The notes beneath the pieces were generated by a model. It ran no database searches and was not told the DNA's origin. It saw only the letters and a list, made by a program, of their open reading frames with translations. Shown in pieces: positions 1-5,618 of a DNA stretch of 5,618 nucleotides. Source of the DNA: Actinomycetales bacterium (GTDB lineage Bacteria > Actinomycetota > Actinomycetes > Actinomycetales > Cellulomonadaceae); the NCBI GenBank assembly GCA_012514545.1, contig JAAZAC010000005.1, forward strand, positions 1 through 5,618. Reading direction: 5' to 3'. Every line of letters begins with the position of its first letter. The first letter of the stretch is position 1. The position numbers and the translations under genes are program-made.

Positions 1-3
1 CGC

Positions 4-1227
4 TCAGGACCGGCGGCGCTTCGCGCCGGCCCGCTTGCGCTTCAGGCCAAGGCGGAGGTCGACCTTGCGATCGGCGGGACGCGCGCCGCGGCGAGGGCTA
101 GTGGAGCGCACGACGAGGACGTAGCGGCGCGCGCGCCCGAGCCGCTTGAGCCGCTTGATCCGCCGCCCCGGCCTGCTGACCTCGCCGAGGCCGCAGCGGG
201 CGTTCCTGAGCATCCGCCGCGCACGAGGCAGCTTCTTGCCGACGAGCTTCGGAACCACGCACGGAGGCGGCGCGGGCGGCAGCGGCAGCACCACGATCCG
301 CTCGTAGCCGATCGGGGTCGAGCACGGGGAGACGTTGCCGGCCGCGTCGGTGGCCGTCGCCGAGAAGGACGCGGAGCGGCCGTAGTCGACCGCGACCGCG
401 ATCCCCGGGGCCGCAAGCTCGGCGGCGGCGCCGGTCGCAGCGGGCGCGCCCGCGCAGCCCGGACCGGCGTGGATCCGCACGGTCGACCCGGCCTCCGCCA
501 CGCCGACGATCCGCGGCGTGCCGGTCAGTCCCGGCGACGCGGGATCGGTACGCAGGAGCCGTGGCGCGGCGGGTGGATCGAGGTCGCCGGCCTGCCGCAG
601 CCAGACCCCGCCCTCGCCGCCGATCTCGTCGGCCACGACCCCGCAGACCGGGCCGGCGTCGTCCGGTGTCAGAGGCTCCGCCGTCATGTCCTCCCACTCC
701 CCGGCGAGAGCCCCCGGCCCGGTCAGCCCGGCAGCGAACGGCGCCCCCGCGATCGGTCCGGTTCCCGCGGTCGAGACGTCGAGGATCGCCGGGGTCGTCG
801 AGACCGTGCAGCGCGTCTCCTCACCCGACGGCTGGCGGGCGGTGAGGGTTCCGCCGGCCGTCCCGCTCAGAAGCAGCGCACCGGTGGCCCGATCGAAGGC
901 GCCGGAGATCGCGCCGATGTCGAAGTCGACGGTGACGTCCGCGACGGTCGGATCGTCGATCGCGATCGAGAACCGCGGCACCGCCAACACGCCTTCTGTG
1001 ATGGCACCGCTCGCCGGGTCGACCTGCGCCGCCAACGGCGCGGTGGCCGGCGGTCCGAAGAGCTGATGGTCTTCCACGTTCAGCTGCTGACCGACGTTCG
1101 CCCGCGCCTCGGTGAAGGTCAGCGACAGCGGCGCGGCATGTGCGACCTGGGCGCCGACGACGAGCGTCAACAGCGCCCCCAGAGCGAGCGCTCCAACGGA
1201 TCCCGCAACCCCACGGCTCTCAATCAC
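4..1227 (-). CDS. Secreted Ig-like and PASTA-domain protein, no enzymatic domain
   Basis: Predicted 407-residue exported protein of unknown function. Residues 1-31 form a signal peptide: a short charged start (IESR), a hydrophobic core (ALALGALLTLVVGAQ), then AHA before the mature APLSL. Residues about 33-212 are a beta-rich domain with a possible disulfide pair (C140, C195) that I do not recognise. Residues about 236-303 look like a bacterial Ig-like repeat (GTPRIVGVAEAGSTVRI through ATDAAGNVSPCS). A proline linker (314-322) leads to one PASTA domain (323-395), recognised by VPKLVGKKLPRARRML, then GEV, and S-P-R-R-G-A near its end; C323 and C345 could be bridged. The tail is extremely basic (KRKRAGAKRRRS). 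PASTA domains usually bind peptidoglycan in Ser/Thr kinases and penicillin-binding proteins. Here there is no kinase or transpeptidase, so a wall-associated role is inference. The start is GTG at 1227, chosen because a GGGAGG lies 5 nt upstream and the signal peptide then begins at once. An in-frame GTG at 1284 would add 19 residues ahead of the signal peptide. The TGA stop is at 4-6. Confidence 0.85.
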   Translation of the reverse strand: MIESRGVAGSVGALALGALLTLVVGAQVAHAAPLSLTFTEARANVGQQLNVEDHQLFGPPATAPLAAQVDPASGAITEGVLAVPRFSIAIDDPTVADVTVDFDIGAISGAFDRATGALLLSGTAGGTLTARQPSGEETRCTVSTTPAILDVSTAGTGPIAGAPFAAGLTGPGALAGEWEDMTAEPLTPDDAGPVCGVVADEIGGEGGVWLRQAGDLDPPAAPRLLRTDPASPGLTGTPRIVGVAEAGSTVRIHAGPGCAGAPAATGAAAELAAPGIAVAVDYGRSASFSATATDAAGNVSPCSTPIGYERIVVLPLPPAPPPCVVPKLVGKKLPRARRMLRNARCGLGEVSRPGRRIKRLKRLGRARRYVLVVRSTSPRRGARPADRKVDLRLGLKRKRAGAKRRRS

Positions 1228-1232
1228 AACGG

Positions 1233-1238
1233 CCTCCC
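1233..1238 (-). promoter_or_regulatory. Ribosome binding site deciding the start of the PASTA-protein gene
   Basis: On the minus strand the sequence reads GGGAGG followed by 5 nt and GTG at 1225-1227. It is the only good Shine-Dalgarno match near the 5' end of this reading frame. It places the start directly before the signal peptide, not at the GTG 57 bases further upstream. Confidence 0.75.
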
Positions 1239-1264
1239 AACCAAACGCGCATGCTGACCGAGAC

Positions 1265-1270
1265 AACGTA
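1265..1270 (-). promoter_or_regulatory. Possible -10 element (TACGTT) for the PASTA-protein gene
   Basis: The minus strand reads TACGTT, fitting the TAnnnT pattern of actinobacterial housekeeping promoters, about 38 nt upstream of the GTG start. No convincing -35 sits 16-18 bp further upstream (TCGCCG at 17 bp), so this is a weak call. The gene needs its own promoter if the hairpin at 1307-1339 stops katG transcription. Confidence 0.25.
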
Positions 1271-1306
1271 TCGCCTCGGGCCACCGGCGGCGACTGGGAA
1301 CAGCCG

Positions 1307-1339
1307 CCCGGGCCGGCCCGTCGATCGGGCCGGCCCGGG
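1307..1339 (-). terminator. GC-only hairpin after katG, probable intrinsic terminator without U-tract
   Basis: Arms 1307-1320 (CCCGGGCCGGCCCG) and 1326-1339 are perfect reverse complements: a 14-bp all-GC stem with a 5-nt TCGAT loop. It lies 13 nt past the katG stop and upstream of the next minus-strand gene, the right place to end the furA-katG transcript. The minus strand continues with CGGCTGTTCCC, so there is no U-run. High-GC actinobacteria are commonly assigned such tailless terminators, but termination here is inferred from position and stability. Confidence 0.6.
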
Positions 1340-1352
1340 GCGTGTCAGGCGG

Positions 1353-3563
1353 TCAGCGGACGTCGAAGCGGTCGGCGTCCATGACCTTCGCCCAGGCGGC
1401 GACGAAGTCGTGGACGAGCTTCTCCTTGGCGTCGTCGGCGGCGTAGACCTCGGCGACGGCGCGCAGGACCGAGTTCGAGCCGAAGACGAGGTCGGCACGG
1501 CCGGCGGTCCACTTCACGGCGCCGCTGTCGCGGTCGCGGCCCTCGAAGGTCTCCTCGTCGGGCGAGGTGGCCTTCCACTCGGTCTCGACGTCGACCAGGT
1601 TCGCGAACCAGTCGTTGGTCAGCGCGCCCGGCCGATCGGTCATGACGCCGAGCGCCGAGCCGCCGTGGTTGGCGCCGAGCACGCGCAGGCCACCGACCAG
1701 GACGGTGAGCTCCGGCGCGCTGAGGCCGAGCAGCCGCGCCCGGTCGACGAGCAGCTGCTCGGTCGGCCGGCCGTTCAGGCTCTTGCCGTAGTTGCGGAAC
1801 CCGTCGACCCGCGGCTCGAGCACCGCGAACGACTCGGCGTCGGTCTGCTCCTGGCTGGCGTCGGTGCGGCCCGGGGTGAACGGGACCTCCACGTCGAAGC
1901 CGGCCGCCTTCGCGCCCGCCTCGACCGCGGCGCAGCCGCCGAGGACGATCGTGTCGGCGAGCGAGATCCGCTTGCCGCCCGACTGGGCGTCGTTGAACTC
2001 GCGCCGGACGCCCTCGAGCACCTCGAGCGCCTTCGCCAGCTCGGCCGGCTCGTTGACCGCCCAGCCCTTCTGGGGCTCCAGCCGGATCCGGGCGCCGTTG
2101 GCCCCGCCGCGCATGTCGGTGTTGCGGAACGTCGACGCCGACGCCCACGCCGTCGCGACCAGCCGCGACTGCGACAGGCCCGACGCGAGGATCTTCTCCT
2201 TCAGGGCGGAGACGTCGGCCGCGTCGACCAGCTCGTGGTCGACGGCCGGCACCGGGTCCTGCCAGATCAGCTCCTCGTCGGGCACCTCGGGACCGCGGTA
2301 GCGGGGGCGCGGGCCCATGTCGCGGTGGGTGAGCTTGAACCAGGCGCGCGCGAACGCGTCGGCGAGCTCGTCGGGGTTCTCGTAGAAGCGGCGCGAGATC
2401 TTCTCGTAGGCCGGATCCTCACGCAGCGAGAGGTCGGTGGTGAGCATCACGACCTTGTGCTGCTTGCCGGGGACGTGCGCGTCGGGCACGGTCGGGCCGT
2501 CGCCCTTGGGGACCCACTGGTGGGCGCCGGCCGGGCTCTTGGTCAGCTCCCACTCGTTCTCGAACAGCGTCTCGAAGAAGCTGCTGTCCCAGGCGGTCGG
2601 CGTCGGCGTCCAGGCGCCCTCGAGCCCGCTGGTGATCGTGTCGGCGCCCTTGCCGGTGCCGTTGGACGACTCCCAGCCGAGGCCCATCTCCTCCAGCGGC
2701 GCGGCCTCCGGGTCGGCGCCGACGGTGTCGGCGTCGCCTGCGCCGTGGGTCTTGCCGAAGCTGTGGCCGCCGGCGATCAGCGCGACGGTCTCCTCGTCGT
2801 TCATCGCCATGCGGCTGAACGTCTCGCGGATGTCGCGTGCGGCGGCGATCGGGTCGGGGTTGCCGTTCGGGCCCTCGGGGTTGACGTAGATCAGGCCCAT
2901 CTGGACGGCGCCGAGCGGCTCGTCGAGCTGGCGGTCGCCGCTGTAGCGCTCGTCGCCGAGCCACTCCGCCTCGTTGCCCCAGTTGACGTCCTCGGGCTCC
3001 CAGACGTCGGCGCGGCCGCCGGCGAAGCCGAACGTCTTGAAGCCCATCGACTCGAGCGCGACGTTGCCGGTGAGCACGAGCAGGTCGGCCCAGGAGAGCT
3101 TGCGGCCGTACTTGGCCTTGACCGGCCAGAGCAGACGCCGGGCCTTGTCGAGGTTGACGTTGTCGGGCCAGCTGTTCAGCGGGGCGAAGCGCTGCTGGCC
3201 GGTGTTGGCGCCGCCGCGGCCGTCGCTGATCCGGTAGGTGCCGGCGGCGTGCCAGGCCATCCGGATGAACAGCGGGCCGTAGTGGCCGTAGTCGGCGGGC
3301 CACCACTCCTTCGAGTCGGTCATCACCGCGGCGATGTCGGCCTTGACGGCGTCGAGGTCGAGCGTCTCGAACTCGGCGGCGTAGTCGAACTCCTCGCCCA
3401 TCGGGTCGCCGGCGGGCGGGTTGGGGTGCAGGACCGAGACGTCGAGCTGGTTGGGCCACCAGTCGCGGTTGCTGCGGCCGTTGTCGCCGCCGGAGAAGGG
3501 GCAGCCCTCGGGGACGACGTTCTCCTCGTCCTCGGTTACGACGGGGCTCTCGGTATCAGACAC
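1353..3563 (-). CDS. katG: Catalase-peroxidase KatG
   Basis: Cytoplasmic haem enzyme that breaks down H2O2 (catalase) and oxidises small electron donors (peroxidase). At 736 residues it is full length for the family, with an N-terminal haem domain and a C-terminal haem-less duplicate. Distal-pocket residues R101, W104 and H105 lie in IRMAWHAAGTYR. The W104-Y226-M252 covalent adduct that gives KatG its catalase activity is possible: Y226 in MGLIYVNPEGPNGNP, M252 in FSRMAMNDE. The proximal haem ligand H267 is in GGHSFGKTHGAG, with partners W318 and D377. The mobile arginine is probably R414 (HRDMGP). The Ser matching M. tuberculosis S315 is present (S312 in TSGLEGAW). The GTG start at 3563 has AAGGA 5 nt upstream, and the protein begins MSDTESP before the conserved CPF and RDWWPNQL segments. 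It lies 46 bp downstream of furA on the same strand, so it is probably co-transcribed and peroxide-inducible. There is no sign of truncation or frameshift. Confidence 0.99.
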   Translation of the reverse strand: MSDTESPVVTEDEENVVPEGCPFSGGDNGRSNRDWWPNQLDVSVLHPNPPAGDPMGEEFDYAAEFETLDLDAVKADIAAVMTDSKEWWPADYGHYGPLFIRMAWHAAGTYRISDGRGGANTGQQRFAPLNSWPDNVNLDKARRLLWPVKAKYGRKLSWADLLVLTGNVALESMGFKTFGFAGGRADVWEPEDVNWGNEAEWLGDERYSGDRQLDEPLGAVQMGLIYVNPEGPNGNPDPIAAARDIRETFSRMAMNDEETVALIAGGHSFGKTHGAGDADTVGADPEAAPLEEMGLGWESSNGTGKGADTITSGLEGAWTPTPTAWDSSFFETLFENEWELTKSPAGAHQWVPKGDGPTVPDAHVPGKQHKVVMLTTDLSLREDPAYEKISRRFYENPDELADAFARAWFKLTHRDMGPRPRYRGPEVPDEELIWQDPVPAVDHELVDAADVSALKEKILASGLSQSRLVATAWASASTFRNTDMRGGANGARIRLEPQKGWAVNEPAELAKALEVLEGVRREFNDAQSGGKRISLADTIVLGGCAAVEAGAKAAGFDVEVPFTPGRTDASQEQTDAESFAVLEPRVDGFRNYGKSLNGRPTEQLLVDRARLLGLSAPELTVLVGGLRVLGANHGGSALGVMTDRPGALTNDWFANLVDVETEWKATSPDEETFEGRDRDSGAVKWTAGRADLVFGSNSVLRAVAEVYAADDAKEKLVHDFVAAWAKVMDADRFDVR

Positions 3564-3609
3564 GGATTTCCTTTCGGGACCAGGCGAATCGGGTTCGGGT
3601 TCTCACGGG

Positions 3610-4035
3610 TCAGGCGGCGGAGCGGCAGGCGGGGCAGGTGCCCCAGAAGACGACCTCGGCCTCGTCGATCTCGTAGCCGTGGTCGTCGGAGGCGTGCAGG
3701 CAGGGCACCTCGCCGACGGCGCAGTCGACGTCGGCGATCGCCCCGCAGGAGCGGCAGATCACGTGGTGGTGGTTGTCGCCCACCCGCGACTCATAGCGCG
3801 CGACCGAGCCGGCCGGCTCGATGCGCCGCACGAGGCCCGCCTTGGTGAGCGCGCGCAGCACGTCGTAGACGGCCTGCGTGGAGACCTCGCCGAGATCCTC
3901 GCGCACCGCGCCGACGATCGAGTCGGTGTCGGCGTGCGGACGCCGGTAGACGGCGCTCAGCACTCCCACGCGGGGGCGCGTGACCCGCAGGCCGGCGCCC
4001 CGCAACAGCTCCTCGACCTCGGCCGGCTTCGGCAC
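3610..4035 (-). CDS. furA: Fur-family redox/metal-responsive repressor FurA
   Basis: DNA-binding repressor of the Fur superfamily, 141 residues, expected to control its own operon with katG. Residues 1-80 form the winged helix, with recognition helix VSTQAVYDVLRAL (51-63); 81-141 form the dimerisation and metal domain. Likely regulatory-site ligands are H34, E82, H89 and H91 (RYESRVGDNHHH). Structural zinc is expected at C94/C97 (CRSC) and C134/C137 (CPAC). Two more cysteines, C105 and C112, occur in DVDCAVGEVPC. The run from RYESRVGDNHHH through IADVDCAVGE to the final CPAC closely resembles mycobacterial FurA as I recall it. The residue after R-Y is Glu, as in Fur, not Asp as in Bacillus PerR, so sensing could involve cysteines instead of PerR-type histidine oxidation (inference). 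The start is GTG at 4035 with only GGAA just upstream. That fits a leaderless or nearly leaderless transcript, as reported for mycobacterial furA. Confidence 0.95.
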   Translation of the reverse strand: MPKPAEVEELLRGAGLRVTRPRVGVLSAVYRRPHADTDSIVGAVREDLGEVSTQAVYDVLRALTKAGLVRRIEPAGSVARYESRVGDNHHHVICRSCGAIADVDCAVGEVPCLHASDDHGYEIDEAEVVFWGTCPACRSAA

Positions 4036-4040
4036 TTCCG

Positions 4041-4071
4041 CTGTCGACCCGTTGATTGGAATGACTCAAGA
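4041..4071 (-). promoter_or_regulatory. furA promoter with FurA-box-like operator
   Basis: The only AT-richer patch beside furA. The minus strand reads TCTTGAGTCATTCC then AATCAA (4071 down to 4052), beginning about 36 nt before the GTG. From memory, the autoregulated mycobacterial furA promoter carries a very similar TCTTGA-x-T-x-ATTCCA core at nearly the same distance from its start codon. TTGAGT (4069-4064) can serve as -35; 17 bp on is CGACAG (4046-4041), a poor -10 that would put the transcript start at or next to the GTG. An alternative -10, TAGTCT (4074-4069), overlaps the box. The ends TTGA...TCAA form an imperfect dyad. FurA bound here would cover the promoter. The operator call is better supported than the exact -35/-10. 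Confidence 0.6.
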
Positions 4072-4100
4072 CTACATGCGGGGCCGGCGGCCTGGGAACC

Positions 4101-4120
4101 GCCGCCGATCGCCGCCGATC
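4101..4120. repeat. 10-bp tandem repeat, two copies of GCCGCCGATC
   Basis: GCCGCCGATC occurs twice head to tail, followed by a partial GCCG. It sits between the furA promoter and the large palindrome. It may be simple slippage in GC-rich DNA; no function is evident. Confidence 0.7.
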
Positions 4121-4123
4121 GCC

Positions 4124-4164
4124 GGGTGAGAGTTCCGGCCAAATACTGGCCGGAACTCTCACCC
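4124..4164. repeat. Perfect 18-bp-arm palindrome in the divergent intergenic region
   Basis: Left arm 4124-4141 (GGGTGAGAGTTCCGGCCA) and right arm 4147-4164 (TGGCCGGAACTCTCACCC) are exact reverse complements around a 5-nt AATAC loop. Both neighbouring genes are transcribed away from it, and the right-hand promoter starts downstream of it. It is therefore not placed to end a known transcript. It could be a double-stranded operator, a REP-like dispersed palindrome, or part of an unannotated RNA. The arms contain an AGAGTT block and so are not merely GC-skewed background. Confidence 0.9.
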
Positions 4165-4176
4165 CAGCGCGCGGGC

Positions 4177-4191
4177 GGCCGGAACTCTCAC
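4177..4191 (+). repeat. Third copy of the palindrome arm (GGCCGGAACTCTCAC)
   Basis: The 15 bases are identical to 4148-4162 within the right arm, offset by 29 bp and in the same orientation. The copy ends 7 bp before the TTGACA at 4199. It is also complementary to the left arm (4126-4140), so the left arm could pair with either copy if this DNA is transcribed or single-stranded. Confidence 0.85.
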
Positions 4192-4198
4192 GCGGGCG

Positions 4199-4227
4199 TT
4201 GACACGCAGGACGCGGTCTGCTGCGAT
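4199..4227 (+). promoter_or_regulatory. Sigma70-like promoter for the repeat-protein gene
   Basis: TTGACA (4199-4204) is a perfect -35 consensus. After a 17-bp spacer, TGCGAT (4222-4227) matches the first, fifth and sixth bases of the -10 consensus. Transcription would start near 4234, leaving a leader of about 30 nt before the ATG at 4265. The repeat copy at 4177-4191 lies directly upstream, where an activator or repressor could act. Confidence 0.5.
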
Positions 4228-4264
4228 CGACGTAATTCGGCAGCCGCCCACCCGTTGGAGGGGC

Positions 4265-5618
4265 ATGAAAGCGTTCGAGAGACTCCTTGTCGTTGCCGTC
4301 ATGGCCTCGCTGGCCGCGCTGGCGTGCGCCGCCCCGTCGGCCGCCGCGCCCGGCTGGAACCCGCCGCTGGAGGGAGCCGAGCGGACCTCGCACGTGCCCG
4401 AGCAGCCGCGCGTCGGCCTCGACTCCGCCGGCAACGCGGCGATGGCCTGGACGCGGTTCGACCCCGACAGCGGCATGCGCGTTCTCGAGACGCGGATCGT
4501 CCCGGCCGCAGGGCCGTCCGGGCCGGCGGTCCGGCTGTCCGCCCCGGGCGCGAGCGCCGGGGCCTTCGACATCGCCGTCGCGCCCGACGGGCGGGCGGTC
4601 GCGGTGTGGGAGCAGGACGGCCAGCTGGTGGCCTCGGTCCGCCCGCCGGGCGGCGCGTTCGGGGCGGGCCAGACGCTCTCGAAGCCGGCGGCCGAGAACG
4701 CCGCGGCGGCGGTCGTCGAGCTCGACGCCGACGGCGACGCGACCGTGCTGTGGACGACCATCCAGGGCAGCGCCTGGCGGGTCCGCACCACGACCATCGA
4801 CGCGGGAGACGTCAACGGCCCGACGACGCTCGTCCACATGGAGGCGGCCGCCCAGCTGAACGAGCCGGCGCTCGCGGTCGACCCGACCGGCCGCGCCCAC
4901 GGCGTCTGGGTCCGCGCCCAGGCCGGCGGCGGCGACCGCACGACCACCGTCCAGCGCGCCTACCGCCCCGCCGGCGGCGGCTTCGCCTACCAGGGCGACC
5001 TCGACTCCTTCGTCGAGTCGCCATACAACATGGAGTCCCCGGCCGGCCTGCGGGCGCCCAGCGTCGCCGTCGACCGCGACGGCCGGGCGGTGGCCGCCTG
5101 GATGCGCAGCGGCTTCCCGAGCATCATCCGCTGGAGCGCCGGCCCAGCGGGCGGCACCTGGACGGCGGCCGCCACGCTCGGCGGAGAGGCGACGGCGGGT
5201 GCGCCGCTGCTCGCGATGAGCGGTGCCGGCGAGGCGCTGATCGCCGGGACGTCGGCCGCGGACACGCCGCGCAAGCTGTGGGTCGCCCGCCGGCCCGCGG
5301 GCGGCACGTTCGGCGCCCAGGAGACCGTCGCCGACGCCGCCGTCCACACCCCGGCCGACCTGGCCGTCGGGGCCGGCGGCGAGACCGTGCTCACGTGGCT
5401 GACGCTCGACGGCGGCGACTACCGGGCGCGCGGCGCCTACCGGTCGCGCCCCGGCGCTGCGTGGGAGGAGACGGCGCTCGGCGCGACGGCGCCGACGTTC
5501 TACTCGGGGACGCTGCTGCCGACGGCGGCCGTGAACGCGGGCGGCCACGCGGCGGTCGCCTGGTCGGCCGGCGCGCCCGACACCTTCCATACGCTGCTGG
5601 CGCGCTACGAGGTCGCCC
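4265..5618 (+). CDS. Secreted repeat protein, probable beta-propeller (3' end beyond window)
   Basis: Open frame of 451 codons that runs off the window without a stop, so the C-terminus is missing. Residues 1-27 form a signal peptide (MKAFERLLVVAVMASLAALA, then PSAA before mature APGW). The rest is a repeat of about 50 residues whose core reads P-x-hydrophobic-A-V-D-x-x-G-x-A-x-x-x-W. Cores begin near residues 48, 101, 149, 201, 265, 314, 364 and 419. Seven end in Trp (W62, W115, W163, W215, W279, W378, W433); the sixth has Gly instead (G328). A second motif, R-P-x-G-G-x-F/W, recurs between cores (about 126, 233, 292, 342, 393). Repeats of this length and beta pattern suggest a seven- or eight-bladed propeller, a fold used for ligand or surface binding; no catalytic residues are recognisable. 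The ATG at 4265 has a strong GGAGG only 3 nt upstream. Its transcription diverges from furA. I cannot name the family, and a biological role is not evident. Confidence 0.9.
   Translation, partial: MKAFERLLVVAVMASLAALACAAPSAAAPGWNPPLEGAERTSHVPEQPRVGLDSAGNAAMAWTRFDPDSGMRVLETRIVPAAGPSGPAVRLSAPGASAGAFDIAVAPDGRAVAVWEQDGQLVASVRPPGGAFGAGQTLSKPAAENAAAAVVELDADGDATVLWTTIQGSAWRVRTTTIDAGDVNGPTTLVHMEAAAQLNEPALAVDPTGRAHGVWVRAQAGGGDRTTTVQRAYRPAGGGFAYQGDLDSFVESPYNMESPAGLRAPSVAVDRDGRAVAAWMRSGFPSIIRWSAGPAGGTWTAAATLGGEATAGAPLLAMSGAGEALIAGTSAADTPRKLWVARRPAGGTFGAQETVADAAVHTPADLAVGAGGETVLTWLTLDGGDYRARGAYRSRPGAAWEETALGATAPTFYSGTLLPTAAVNAGGHAAVAWSAGAPDTFHTLLARYEVA

Noticed and set aside
1228..1284. Upstream GTG at 1284 as the start of the PASTA protein
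   Set aside because: It adds 19 residues with no Shine-Dalgarno site and buries the signal peptide. The GTG at 1227 has GGGAGG at the right distance and gives a standard signal peptide.
3585..3597. Small hairpin (CGAA stem, 5-nt loop) in the 46-bp furA-katG gap
   Set aside because: The stem is only 4 bp, expected by chance in this composition. It is too weak to claim attenuation or RNA processing.
1140..3848. 902-codon plus-strand open frame antisense to katG and furA
   Set aside because: Its product is a low-complexity Arg/Ala/Gly/Val/Asp mixture with no domain, and it lies over two certain genes. Long antisense frames of this sort arise from extreme GC at third codon positions.
4220..4244. 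GCTGC...GCAGC inverted repeat around the start of the right-hand leader
   Set aside because: Five-bp arms with a 15-nt loop are common by chance here, and the element overlaps the proposed -10.
4265..4330. Lipoprotein signal (LAALAC, C21) on the repeat protein
   Set aside because: The -3 position is Ala and the -2 position Leu, a poor lipobox. The following PSAA/APGW gives an ordinary signal peptidase I site.
3791..5590. 599-codon minus-strand open frame spanning furA, the intergenic region and the right-hand gene
   Set aside because: It crosses the palindrome and promoters, is Arg/Gly/Ala-rich without motifs, and is explained by the GC bias of the true plus-strand gene with its signal peptide and regular repeats.

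Overview
This is high-GC chromosomal DNA from an actinobacterium. Three things point to the phylum. It has a furA-katG operon in the mycobacterial/streptomycete order, a Fur protein very close in pattern to mycobacterial FurA, and GTG start codons on three of its four genes. The two flanking secreted proteins (Ig-like plus PASTA; repeated '-VAVD-x-x-G-x-A-V-A-x-W-' blades) are of a style I associate with Thermoleophilia (Solirubrobacter/Conexibacter-like). That class-level call is inference from protein style only.

Layout, left to right. A minus-strand gene (4-1227) encodes an exported protein with a signal peptide, a beta-rich domain, an Ig-like domain, a proline linker, one PASTA domain and a very basic tail. 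A 125-bp gap follows, holding a perfect 14-bp GC hairpin that probably ends the katG transcript. Next come katG (1353-3563, minus), a complete bifunctional catalase-peroxidase with all key residues, and 46 bp upstream of it furA (3610-4035, minus), its likely redox/iron-responsive repressor. The 229-bp divergent region 4036-4264 carries a FurA-box-like promoter just upstream of furA, a 10-bp tandem repeat, a perfect 18-bp-arm palindrome, a third copy of its arm, and a sigma70-like promoter facing right. Finally, a plus-strand gene (4265 to the window end, no stop reached) encodes an exported protein with eight repeats of about 50 residues, probably a beta-propeller.

How the genes work together. 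FurA is expected to repress its own operon when metal-loaded and reduced, and to release on peroxide stress, so that KatG is made to remove H2O2. The two secreted proteins read as independent envelope or extracellular proteins. Nothing in the sequence ties them functionally to the peroxide operon, except that the right-hand gene shares the divergent regulatory region with furA.

I found no tRNA, rRNA, CRISPR array, transposase or attachment site. The strongest unexplained signal is the triple-copy GTGAGAGTTCCGGCC element between the two divergent genes.
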